From the NCBI GenBank assembly GCA_003449615.1, contig DMHA01000348.1:1-14065 (forward strand): a DNA stretch of 14,065 nucleotides, read 5' to 3'. The position numbers and the translations under genes are program-made. The notes under the pieces are model-generated. The model made no database searches, had not been told where the DNA came from, and was given only the letters and a program-made list of their open reading frames with translations. The DNA is from Flavobacterium sp. GTDB lineage: Bacteria; Bacteroidota; Bacteroidia; Flavobacteriales; Flavobacteriaceae. This document shows positions 1 through 6,267 of the stretch, one piece after another (position 1 is the stretch's first letter; every line of letters starts with the position of its first letter).

Positions 1-29
1 ATTTTGTCCTAAATTTAAAGACAAAACAG

Positions 30-224
30 ATGGAAACTCTAAAAAAGGTTTTGATTATTTATGAATTTATACCGCTTGCTTTCGATAGAACTAGCAACTT
101 ATTGAATAAACTTGGACATTCTATAAAATTATCTCAACCGCTTTCTGTTGCTGCTATTTTTAACTTTGAAATTAGCAACAATTATGAACCTAAATTGAGA
201 AAAGCGGTTGGTTTTGGAAATTAG
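30..224 (+). CDS. Doubtful small ORF, unrecognised
   Basis: A 64-codon ATG-to-TAG reading frame lies upstream of the nuclease-like gene. I do not recognise the product: it has no signal peptide, no clear membrane segment and no motif. A large part of the frame is taken up by nested inverted repeats (135-210), which suits a structured RNA, a repeat element or a decayed gene end as well as it suits a coding sequence. The 63-bp gap to the next gene would allow co-transcription. It may be the remnant of a longer gene or simply an open frame in AT-rich DNA. It is listed only because this stretch has no other gene. Confidence 0.2.
   Translation: METLKKVLIIYEFIPLAFDRTSNLLNKLGHSIKLSQPLSVAAIFNFEISNNYEPKLRKAVGFGN
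135..210. repeat. Nested inverted repeats
   Basis: The outer arms CAACCGCTTT (135-144) and AAAGCGGTTG (201-210) are perfectly complementary over 10 bp. Inside them, TGTTGCT (146-152) pairs with AGCAACA (174-180). The two stems are separated by one base on the left and by 20 bases on the right, so a transcript could form a bulged two-step hairpin. The function is unknown; possibilities are a leader structure of the downstream operon or the end of a small mobile repeat. Confidence 0.5.
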
Positions 225-287
225 TTTTTTAATCGAAATTCTGACAAAAAATATTTATCTTTAACAAAAAAATAAAAACAAGAAATT

Positions 288-1106
288 ATGGCTTTAACAC
301 AACAACAAATACTAGAAGAATTTAATACTATACCAAAAAATTGGCACACCATTTACCAATGGTCAAAATGTTCAAGAACTAGCTATATTGAATTTATCTC
401 AGATATTTTATTAAATGAATTCGACAAAATTGATTGGACTCTAAATGGACACAGAACAGGAAATTTTAGGCAAGATTTGCATAAAGGAGAAACTATCTTA
501 AGTACCGATATTGCACAATTTACTGAAAAAAGATTTTGTCGAGCTTTATTCAATGCTGGCTCTATAAATTTATTAGGTAAAATAATTGATTATGAAATAC
601 CTCTAACAGAGCCAAAACAAGAAAAAGACGACAAGCAAAGTCACGGTGATATAGATTTATTGTCCATAGCAAATGATCGATTGTTTTTTATTGAGGCAAA
701 AAAACCAGAACCTTCGGATTCATTATTAAAAGCAATTCTTGAAATATTTGTATATACATATAGATTACATAAATATGGTTTTATAAATAAGTTTAAAGAA
801 GAATATGAGATAACTGAACATAAATCCGTGCCTGTAGTTTTAGCTTTTGAAAATTCAAGTGCAGGTCGTCAGATAATTGACATTGATAGTAAATCGAATA
901 AATATAATCAATTAATAAGTCTAATAGATAGAATTAATATTGAATTGAACAAGGTTGGTGTTGAAAAAATTGAGTTCTATGTAATTGATAAATTGAGCGG
1001 TACGCCGGATAAAGCTTTAAAAGCTGATCCTACATTTGATTCAAAAAACAAAAATGGAAAATATAAAATTGTTTTAAATCAACCTATTGTAATAAAAAAG
1101 TATTAG
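288..1106 (+). CDS. PD-(D/E)XK nuclease-like protein
   Basis: This is a 272-residue soluble protein with no signal peptide. Residues 121-138 carry the pattern of a PD-(D/E)XK nuclease core: D121/D123 just before a hydrophobic strand, then 12 residues, then E136-A-K138 at the end of the next strand (LFFIEAKK). E80, in a helix upstream, could be the extra acidic residue often seen in this superfamily. The fold is therefore inferred to be restriction-endonuclease-like, with metal-dependent DNA or RNA cleavage as the likely activity. I do not recognise the exact family, and no separate DNA-binding domain is visible. It is the first gene of a tight run, with only 5 bp to the beta-CASP gene, so the two are probably co-translated. 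The codons are strongly AT-biased even compared with the core genes downstream, which suggests accessory origin. It could also be an inactive member of the fold. Confidence 0.75.
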   Translation: MALTQQQILEEFNTIPKNWHTIYQWSKCSRTSYIEFISDILLNEFDKIDWTLNGHRTGNFRQDLHKGETILSTDIAQFTEKRFCRALFNAGSINLLGKIIDYEIPLTEPKQEKDDKQSHGDIDLLSIANDRLFFIEAKKPEPSDSLLKAILEIFVYTYRLHKYGFINKFKEEYEITEHKSVPVVLAFENSSAGRQIIDIDSKSNKYNQLISLIDRINIELNKVGVEKIEFYVIDKLSGTPDKALKADPTFDSKNKNGKYKIVLNQPIVIKKY

Positions 1107-1111
1107 TAAAT

Positions 1112-2410
1112 ATGCAACTTATTATCCACAGAGGAACTAACGAAATAGGAGGTTCTTGCATCGAAATCCAATCAGGCAACAGTAGAATAGTACTTGATTT
1201 TGGAATGCCGTTGTTGAATGCCAATGCCAAGGCTTTCAACTTTAAAGAATATGAGAATTTATCGGTAAACGAACTCGTAAGTAAAAGTATTTTGCCGGAT
1301 GTTAAAGACGCCTATTCTGAGAATTCAAAAATAGATGGTCTGATTATTTCACATTCTCACGCCGACCATTATGGTTTAATGCATTACTTGGATAAGGATA
1401 TACCTGTTTGGATTGGGAAAGCTACTCACGAAATTTTAAAGATTAACAATATCTTTCTGAATCAGGAAAACAATATTGAAACTCCAAATTATTTTGAAAG
1501 ATGGAAACAATTTCAAATCGGTGATTTTACAATTACTCCCTATTGGAACGACCATTCCGCCTTTGATGCGTATTCATTTTTAATTGAAGCGAACGGTAAA
1601 AAACTATTCTATTCAGGAGATTTCAGGTCGCACGGACGCAAAAAAGAAGTGTACAAGAAATTTATTGAAAACCCTCCAAAAAATATTGATTGTTTGATTA
1701 TGGAAGGCACGACTATTGGCAGAAATTCAATAAAATCAAAAAAAGAAGAAGATATTGAAAATGATTTTTATGAATGTTTCAAAAACTCAACTTCCATAAA
1801 TTATGTGTTTACTTCAACACAAAACATTGATAGGTTGGTTTCCATTTATAAAGCCTGTCTGAAAGCAGGAAAAACTTTTGTGGTAGATGTTTACGGAGCA
1901 CATCTTTTGGAAAAACTTTCGGAATTTGCAAAACTACCGTCGCTTTTGAAAGGCTATCCAAATATGGGCGTTTACTTTTACAGTCAGCCAACATCAAAAT
2001 TGATGAAAGACGGATATGAAGAGATGGTTTATAAATACGTTTCCAAGAAAATTAAGAAAGAGGCAATTATAAACAATCCTTCCGATTATGTGCTTTTGGT
2101 CAGGGCATCAATGCTAAGAGATTTGAAAAGTATGAATATTAAGGATGGTAATCTTATCTATTCGATGTGGTCAGGATATAAAGACCAACCTAAAACCAAA
2201 GAATTTATTGATTTTTTTGAAGGGAATAATTGTACTGTAATCGATATGCACACCAGCGGACACGCTGATGTAGAAACATTAAAAGAGTTTGCTAATGCTA
2301 TAAATCCTAAACTGATAATTCCAATTCACACCAACAACAAGAACGAGTATAAAAGTATTTTCGACCAAACAGTTTTGGAACTTGACGATAATCAAATCTA
2401 TACTATATAA
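1112..2410 (+). CDS. Beta-CASP MBL-fold hydrolase, RNase J-like
   Basis: This 432-residue protein is a metallo-beta-lactamase-fold hydrolase. Motif HSHADH at 81-86 gives the metal ligands H81, H83, D85 and H86; H148 (in NDHSAF) and D170 (in YSGDFRSHG) fit motifs 3 and 4. The later part carries signs of a beta-CASP insertion: the acidic residue E198 (MEGT), then TSGHAD with H384, then IPIHT with H406, which resemble motifs A-C of RNase J and CPSF-73 type enzymes. Known beta-CASP enzymes hydrolyse RNA, sometimes DNA, with two zinc ions. At 432 residues it is shorter than bacterial RNase J (about 550) and lacks that enzyme's C-terminal domain, so it is not the housekeeping RNase J. It sits 5 bp behind the PD-(D/E)XK gene and 26 bp before the small WG-like gene. 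A nucleic-acid substrate is inferred. Confidence 0.85.
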   Translation: MQLIIHRGTNEIGGSCIEIQSGNSRIVLDFGMPLLNANAKAFNFKEYENLSVNELVSKSILPDVKDAYSENSKIDGLIISHSHADHYGLMHYLDKDIPVWIGKATHEILKINNIFLNQENNIETPNYFERWKQFQIGDFTITPYWNDHSAFDAYSFLIEANGKKLFYSGDFRSHGRKKEVYKKFIENPPKNIDCLIMEGTTIGRNSIKSKKEEDIENDFYECFKNSTSINYVFTSTQNIDRLVSIYKACLKAGKTFVVDVYGAHLLEKLSEFAKLPSLLKGYPNMGVYFYSQPTSKLMKDGYEEMVYKYVSKKIKKEAIINNPSDYVLLVRASMLRDLKSMNIKDGNLIYSMWSGYKDQPKTKEFIDFFEGNNCTVIDMHTSGHADVETLKEFANAINPKLIIPIHTNNKNEYKSIFDQTVLELDDNQIYTI

Positions 2411-2436
2411 TTAAAAACAAAGTAAAATTAACAACT

Positions 2437-2784
2437 ATGATAAGAAATATTTACTGCCAAGACGCAAGTTTAGCCGCAATGTTTGCAAAGCAAAAGAAAA
2501 ATGGCGCTTGGGATATTTTTAGAATATCAGAAATATTTGGAATGGGTTCAGCCGATTACAAAACAAAAGTTTTTGATTTTGAAATCCCTGATTTAGTTAT
2601 ATTAAATAGCACTAATGGAATATCTTATGTTTGCGTAAAAAAAGGTCAAAATTGGGGACTTTTGGAAATTAAATCCAATAATACCATTGAATGTGAATGG
2701 AAAATGATTTCGGAATTTACTTACCCTACAGCAGAGAAAATGCTGTCTGATTTTAAGATTAACCAACTTGATTTTAATTCTTAA
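2437..2784 (+). CDS. Small protein with WG-repeat-like motif
   Basis: This is a 115-residue, probably cytoplasmic protein of unknown function. Residues 72-78 (NWGLLEI) and the following strand (TIECEWKMISEF, 83-94) look like one WG-type beta repeat; KNGAWDIFRI at 21-30 could be a second, weaker one. WG repeats are short beta-strand units common in Bacteroidota proteins and have no fixed enzymatic role. There is no catalytic motif, signal peptide or membrane segment. It lies 26 bp after the beta-CASP gene and 20 bp before the WYL regulator, so it is probably in the same transcript. It might be a small adaptor or inhibitor for its neighbours, or an unrelated passenger. The opposite-strand frame over 2602-2793 is treated as a shadow. 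Confidence 0.7.
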   Translation: MIRNIYCQDASLAAMFAKQKKNGAWDIFRISEIFGMGSADYKTKVFDFEIPDLVILNSTNGISYVCVKKGQNWGLLEIKSNNTIECEWKMISEFTYPTAEKMLSDFKINQLDFNS

Positions 2785-2804
2785 ATTCATCATTCAAATA
2801 AATT

Positions 2805-3710
2805 ATGTCCAAAAAACAATTTCTAAAACGCTATTCTTTAATCATAAACAAACTGCGAAAAAGTGCTAGTTCTTTTGAAGAAATTCAAAAGTATTTGGCA
2901 CAACAATCCATCAATGATGAGGAAAATTACGAGATCTCTATCCGAACCTTTCAAAGAGAAATTAAAGAAATAGCTTCTACGCATAATATCGAAATAAGAT
3001 ATATTCGATCCGAAAATGTGTATAAAATTATTGATGATGGCAACGAAGAAAGAAACGAGCGTTTGATGGAAAGTTTAGAGATTATTGAAGCGCTAAAAAT
3101 TTCGAGTACTTTATCGAATCGCCTTATTTTTGAAAAGAGAAAAACATCGGAAACCAATATTTTGAGTTATCTGATGGGAGCAATTAAAAACAGAAACGAA
3201 ATACATTTTTCATATATAAATTATTGGTCAGAAGAATCCGCTGATTCTCAAAGAAAAGTGCAGCCTTTAGGCTTGAAAGAAGCAAAATATCGTTGGTATT
3301 TGATTGCTAAAGATTTAAAAGACAATCGTACTAAGACATTTGGTTTGGATAGAATTTCCAATTTGGAAATTAAAAACACAACATTCGAGTTTCCTGAAAA
3401 CTTTAATCCAGAAGATATGTTTCGTCATAGTTTTGGTATTATGAGTGAGGAAGATAAAAAACCTCAAAAAATAATTTTGTCTTTTTCGAAAAAACAAGAA
3501 AATTATATCAAATCTTTAGCTTTGCACCATTCGCAAAAGGAATTAATAAACAATGAAAATGAATATCGGATCGAATTATTTCTGCAACCAACCTACGATT
3601 TTGTAATGGAATTAATGTCAATCGGTGCTGAAGTAAAAGTATTGGAACCAGAAAGTTTGAAAAAGGAAGTGATTGAAAAACTGGAAGCAACGTTAAAGCT
3701 ATACAAGTAA
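2805..3710 (+). CDS. HTH-WYL transcriptional regulator
   Basis: This is a 301-residue regulator. The N-terminal part (about 1-75) is a DeoR/YafY-type winged helix, with recognition-helix-like residues around 44-56 (EISIRTFQREIKE). A WYL domain follows at about 120-190: W164-Y165-L166 is in RWYLIAKD, with FGLDRI at 179-184. A WCX-like C-terminal extension runs from about 220 to 300. WYL domains sense nucleic acids or nucleotides, and many members (BrxR, CapW) repress phage-defence operons that they are encoded with. Here the regulator is the last gene of a four-gene run behind two nuclease-like genes, so control of that run is a reasonable inference. It could instead regulate unrelated genes. 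It ends 20 bp from the stop of convergent rnhA, with no obvious terminator hairpin between them. Confidence 0.9.
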   Translation: MSKKQFLKRYSLIINKLRKSASSFEEIQKYLAQQSINDEENYEISIRTFQREIKEIASTHNIEIRYIRSENVYKIIDDGNEERNERLMESLEIIEALKISSTLSNRLIFEKRKTSETNILSYLMGAIKNRNEIHFSYINYWSEESADSQRKVQPLGLKEAKYRWYLIAKDLKDNRTKTFGLDRISNLEIKNTTFEFPENFNPEDMFRHSFGIMSEEDKKPQKIILSFSKKQENYIKSLALHHSQKELINNENEYRIELFLQPTYDFVMELMSIGAEVKVLEPESLKKEVIEKLEATLKLYK

Positions 3711-3730
3711 CATCCATCTTTTAAAGGTCA

Positions 3731-4210
3731 TCACAACAACTTCTCCTCTTCCTTCTCATAAAAAACATCCACAGAAAGTGATTTTTGACTCGACGCAAAA
3801 ACCGCCAATTCATCGCAACGCTCGTTTTGAGGATGATTGTTGTGTCCTTTAATCCATTGAAAATCGACTTGGTGTTTTCTATAAACCAATAGAAATCTTT
3901 TCCATAAATCGGGGTTTTTCTTGCCTGCAAAACCTTTTTTCTCCCAACCAAAAACCCATTTCTTCAAAACGGAATCCACCACATATTTTGAATCTGAAAC
4001 GATTAGAACTTTCATATTGGGGTTCTTCAACTTTTCGAGACCTACAATTACGGCCAACAATTCCATTCTGTTATTAGTTGTATGACGAAAACCTTCGTAG
4101 AATTCTTTTTTGTGTGGCGTTCCTACCAATTCCATCACAACGCCGTATCCTCCTGGCCCAGGATTGCCTTTGGCAGCGCCATCGGTGTAAATATGTATAT
4201 CGTGATTCAA
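3731..4210 (-). CDS. rnhA: Ribonuclease HI, TTG start
   Basis: RNase HI is an endonuclease that cuts the RNA strand of RNA-DNA hybrids, removing R-loops and primer RNA. The 159-residue product matches the usual length of about 155. The catalytic set is complete: D10 (IYTDGAAKGNPGPGG), E50 (NNRMELLA), D73 (VSDSKYV) and D133 (ERCDELA), with H123 or H126 as the flexible-loop histidine. The first codon must be TTG: an in-frame TAA lies three codons upstream, and the next in-frame ATG (residue 26) would remove D10. The TTG overlaps the first base of a heptamer repeat array (4210-4251), so the native leader may have been replaced. The gene converges on the WYL regulator. It looks like a housekeeping gene, and so marks one edge of the accessory block. 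Confidence 0.95.
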   Translation of the reverse strand: MNHDIHIYTDGAAKGNPGPGGYGVVMELVGTPHKKEFYEGFRHTTNNRMELLAVIVGLEKLKNPNMKVLIVSDSKYVVDSVLKKWVFGWEKKGFAGKKNPDLWKRFLLVYRKHQVDFQWIKGHNNHPQNERCDELAVFASSQKSLSVDVFYEKEEEKLL

Positions 4211-4251
4211 AGTTAGGGGTTAGAGGTTAGAAGTTGGGAGCTGGAAGCTAG
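4210..4251. repeat. Degenerate heptamer array, six copies
   Basis: Six consecutive 7-bp units follow the consensus RRGYTRG: AAGTTAG, GGGTTAG, AGGTTAG, AAGTTGG, GAGCTGG, AAGCTAG. The array abuts and overlaps by one base the TTG start of rnhA, so on the minus strand it forms the whole proximal leader (CTAAC/CTAGC-rich). Purine-rich repeats of this sort recur in flavobacterial intergenic DNA, as far as I recall. The array probably grew by slippage and could affect rnhA translation. Confidence 0.75.
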
Positions 4252-4550
4252 AGATTCTTCTGTAACTGTTTGAAAATATATTTGTTCTAATTTTTTAATT
4301 TATTCATAAATTGGTTCAAAAATACAATTATTTATCTTTTAAAATATTGAAAAACATAAAATCAAATTTTTAGTTATAAAAAATTGTGCAATTTGTAAAT
4401 AGACCAAATTTTGAATAGGTGAAGTAAATCATAAGTAAAAAAATTAAAATAGTATCCAGAGTGGTTAAACTTAATAATTAATAAAAATTAATATTTGTAT
4501 AATATTATAAACAAAATTAATATATTTGTACATAATAACAAACGTTTTTT
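4211..4550. other. 340-bp intergenic region, rnhA to HipB
   Basis: This gap between two divergent genes holds the heptamer array next to rnhA, a possible minus-strand -7 element (TATTTTTG read on the minus strand, 4317-4324, without a good -33 element), and the HipB-type promoter at its right end. The remainder (about 4330-4490) is extremely AT-rich, with no ORF of useful length and no stable hairpin that I could find. A short match to a serine/leucine tRNA D-arm near 4454 has no surrounding tRNA. Confidence 0.6.
4494..4542 (+). promoter_or_regulatory. HipB promoter with possible operators
   Basis: TTTG (4494-4497), a 23-bp spacer and TATATTTG (4521-4528) fit the Bacteroidota promoter form, placing the transcript start about 15-20 bases before the ATG. 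Over the same stretch TTTGT and ACAAA alternate (4494, 4511, 4525, 4538), giving dyads that cover the spacer, the -7 element and the start region. TATAATATTATA (4498-4509) is a perfect 12-bp palindrome within the spacer. HipB-family proteins repress their own operons from inverted repeats, so these are candidate operators; the low complexity of the DNA limits confidence. Confidence 0.45.
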
Positions 4551-4838
4551 ATGAACACTAAAAAGCAAAATGTATTTCCTAAATACCAAGAAATATTAAG
4601 TAAACTGGGTGAAAACATTAAATTGGCTCGAAAAAGAAGAAAATTAACAACCGTTCAAGTGGCAGAGCGAGCAGCTATTGCCAGAACCACGCTCTACCAA
4701 ATTGAGAAAGGAAGTGCAAGGGTAACAATAGGCGCTTACTTTAATGTTATGAGGGTATTGGGCTTGCAAAATGATTTTTTAAAATTAGCGGCAGACGATG
4801 ATTTAGGAAGAAAACTACAAGATTTAGAACTACTTTAA
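4551..4838 (+). CDS. HipB-like antitoxin/XRE regulator
   Basis: This is a 95-residue DNA-binding protein with an XRE/Cro helix-turn-helix at about 19-73 (LGENIKLARKRRKLT, then TTLYQIEKGSARVTIGAYF). Its C-terminal tail DDDLGRKLQDLELL resembles HipB antitoxins. In HipBA modules HipB binds the HipA kinase and represses the operon. Here the downstream hipA is reduced to a remnant starting 10 bp after this stop, so this is probably an orphan antitoxin or a free autorepressor. The reading frame is intact and the promoter looks good, so it may still be expressed, perhaps acting on related operators elsewhere or neutralising another HipA. Assignment to HipB rather than a general XRE regulator rests on the tail and on the hipA remnant. 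Confidence 0.85.
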   Translation: MNTKKQNVFPKYQEILSKLGENIKLARKRRKLTTVQVAERAAIARTTLYQIEKGSARVTIGAYFNVMRVLGLQNDFLKLAADDDLGRKLQDLELL

Positions 4839-4848
4839 TTTTCAATTT

Positions 4849-4978
4849 ATGGCAATAAAGAAAACAAACCTATACGTTTATGCACATTGGCAAGGAATGG
4901 AAAACTATTGCTAATACAATTGGAATTAGTAGAAGTGAACAGGAATTAATGGAGGGAGCATTTATTGATATTAAATGA
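4849..4978 (+). pseudogene. hipA: hipA remnant with internal deletion
   Basis: The frame starting at 4849 encodes MAIKKTNLYVYAHWQGMEN and stops at TAA 4912-4914; this resembles the N-terminus of Bacteroidota HipA kinases (VYAHW.GM). In the next frame, from about 4889 to TGA 4976-4978, the translation reads GKEWKTIANTIGISRSEQEL followed by MEGAF, which resembles the HipA C-terminal end (W..IA..IGISR.E.ELM..AF). The two frames overlap across 4885-4903, so a deletion joined codons near the start to codons near the end and changed frame. HipA is normally about 400 residues, so roughly 1.1-1.2 kb is missing, including the whole kinase core. The toxin is certainly inactive. The family call rests on recalled motifs only. 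Confidence 0.75.
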
Positions 4979-5061
4979 TTGCTTAAATTGTTCAAAAACG
5001 GAAGTTGCGTAAAAAATTAAAATTAAAGCAATAGCTACTCAACTTTTTACTTTTGTGAATC

Positions 5062-5619
5062 TTAGAGTAAACTTTCAATCACTATAGGAAAATATTTTTG
5101 TTCCAATTCGTGTATCTTTTCAGCCACAACTTCAGGAGTATCGGTAATTAAAATCGTTACCTTTTTTTGAAAAATAATATTCCCTTCGTCATAATTTTCG
5201 TTGACATAATGAATGGTAATTCCAGTTTCTTTTTCCTTGTTTTCGACAATGGCTTTGTGTACGTTCATTCCGTACATTCCTTTTCCGCCATATTTTGGCA
5301 ACAAAGCAGGATGAATGTTTATGATGGCATTTGGATAGGATTCTATAATTTCAATGGGCAATTTTAATAAAAATCCGGCGAGAACTATCAAATCGGGTTG
5401 CAAAGAATTCAATTTTTGTAATACTTTACTTTGGTATAATTCTTCTTTCGAGAAAATTTCGGTGGGAATTTGCAAGATTTTGGCCCTTTCAATCACTTTG
5501 GCATTTGAATTATTTGTAAACACAGAAACGACCGAGCCGATGTTGGTACTTTTAAAATGTTTTATAATGTTTTCAGCATTAGTACCCGATCCCGAGGCGA
5601 AAATTACGATTTTCTTCAT
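5062..5619 (-). CDS. purN: Phosphoribosylglycinamide formyltransferase
   Basis: PurN transfers the formyl group of 10-formyltetrahydrofolate to GAR, giving FGAR, in step 3 of purine synthesis; it is cytosolic. The 185-residue product has the usual length. The N-terminal strand and phosphate loop IVIFASGSGTNAENI (4-18) bind GAR. The catalytic triad of the family is present as N101 and H103 (in IINIHPALLP) and D144 (in NENYDEGNIIFQ). The GGKGMYGMNVH stretch (111-121) is typical of the PurN substrate loop. It diverges from acpP across a 175-bp intergenic region. The end of the gene faces the hip remnant, with only a weak inverted repeat (4978-4984 with 5026-5032) between them. The folate link to the cyclo-ligase gene further right is functional only; the two genes are not in one operon. 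Confidence 0.96.
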   Translation of the reverse strand: MKKIVIFASGSGTNAENIIKHFKSTNIGSVVSVFTNNSNAKVIERAKILQIPTEIFSKEELYQSKVLQKLNSLQPDLIVLAGFLLKLPIEIIESYPNAIINIHPALLPKYGGKGMYGMNVHKAIVENKEKETGITIHYVNENYDEGNIIFQKKVTILITDTPEVVAEKIHELEQKYFPIVIESLL

Positions 5620-5735
5620 ATTCTAACAGTTTTCAATCCTGCAAAAAAAAGAATAAAAACTGATAATAAATAACATTCTGAAGTCTTTATTAAATTTATT
5701 TTATACATTAGCAGTCACATTTATTAACTAAATAG

Positions 5736-5764
5736 TTGTTTTAAAATAAAGTTTTTTATTTTTG
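5736..5764 (+). promoter_or_regulatory. acpP promoter
   Basis: TTG (5736-5738), an 18-bp spacer and TATTTTTG (5757-5764) match the Bacteroidota sigma-A promoter form well. Transcription would start near 5770 and leave a leader of about 25 bases made of A/T repeats without a Shine-Dalgarno sequence, as expected for a strongly translated gene in this phylum. Confidence 0.6.
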
Positions 5765-5794
5765 CCAACAATTTAAAATTTAAAATTAAAGATT

Positions 5795-6031
5795 ATGTCA
5801 GACATTGCATCAAGAGTAAAAGCGATTATCGTAGACAAATTAGGCGTTGACGAAAACGAAGTGGTAACAGAAGCAAGCTTCACCAATGATTTAGGAGCTG
5901 ATTCATTAGACACAGTAGAACTAATCATGGAATTCGAAAAAGAATTTGACATTCAAATTCCAGACGATCAAGCTGAAAACATTGCTACCGTAGGTCAAGC
6001 GATTTCTTATATCGAAGAAGCTAAGAAATAA
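5795..6031 (+). CDS. acpP: Acyl carrier protein
   Basis: ACP carries growing acyl chains as thioesters on a phosphopantetheine arm through all steps of type II fatty acid synthesis. The protein has 78 residues and is acidic. The attachment serine lies in the invariant [20 protein letters not shown] stretch (S36 of DSLD), followed by the helix II-III surface ([20 protein letters not shown]) that docks partner enzymes. It is the first gene of the acpP-fabF pair. The 236-bp gap before fabF is long for an operon and holds two structured elements (6037-6126 and 6188-6240), which may let acpP be made in excess over fabF. No other function is plausible. Confidence 0.98.
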   Translation: MSDIASRVKAIIVDKLGVDENEVVTEASFTNDLGADSLDTVELIMEFEKEFDIQIPDDQAENIATVGQAISYIEEAKK

Positions 6032-6036
6032 TAAAA

Positions 6037-6126
6037 AAAACCCAAATTTTAATAAATTTCAATTAACAAAAAACAAATTCCAATAATTTGGGATTTTAAT
6101 ATTTGGAGTTTTTAAAAATTGGGTTT
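6037..6126. terminator. Long imperfect inverted repeat after acpP
   Basis: AAACCCAA (6038-6045) pairs with TTGGGTTT (6119-6126), and after a one-base bulge TTTT (6047-6050) can pair with AAAA (6115-6118). An alternative pairing joins CCCAAATT (6041-6048) with AATTTGGG (6085-6092). The right arm is followed by ATTATTTTT. The region is built of variants of a CAAATT/AATTTGG unit, a type of dispersed repeat I associate with flavobacterial intergenic DNA. It could terminate or partly terminate acpP transcripts and protect their 3' ends. Confidence 0.5.
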
Positions 6127-6187
6127 ATTATTTTTAAAACTAAAATTCGATTGAATTTCAATCAAAAACAATATTTAAAATAGAATT

Positions 6188-6240
6188 ACCCATGTCTCTT
6201 TTGTACTAGTATTACAGATAAGAAAGCGTGGGTTTTGTTT
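6188..6240 (+). promoter_or_regulatory. Hairpin and T-rich tract before fabF
   Basis: ACCCATG (6188-6194) pairs with CGTGGGT (6227-6233), one pair being G-U, and the inner strands CTCTTTT and TAAGAAAG continue the stem imperfectly towards a loop around 6205-6216. The right arm runs straight into TTTTGTTTGTTT. This resembles a weak intrinsic terminator or attenuator 30 bases before the fabF start. No clear TAnnTTTG promoter was seen between acpP and fabF, which favours readthrough from acpP controlled at this hairpin. Confidence 0.45.
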
Positions 6241-6267
6241 GTTTAAAATAGATAAAAACCGTATGTT

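Noticed and set aside
2..26. TTTTGTC/GACAAAA inverted repeat at the window edge
   Set aside because: A 7-bp stem with an 11-bp AT-rich loop is easily met by chance, and the upstream gene it might terminate is outside the window.
256..263. TATCTTTA as promoter of the four-gene cassette
   Set aside because: One base differs from TAnnTTTG and no TTG occurs at the expected -33 distance, so the cassette promoter is left unassigned.
3721..3951. 76-codon minus-strand ORF overlapping rnhA
   Set aside because: It is in another frame of the rnhA coding region, which has a complete catalytic set.
4448..4470. Short match to a tRNA-Ser/Leu D-arm (CCAGAGTGGTTAAA)
   Set aside because: No acceptor stem, anticodon arm or T-arm can be built around it; the flanks are plain AT-rich DNA. 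Probably chance, though a remnant attachment site cannot be excluded.
4978..5032. ATTGCTT/AAGCAAT inverted repeat after purN
   Set aside because: A seven-base stem with a loop of about 40 bases and no T tract on either strand is too weak to call a terminator.
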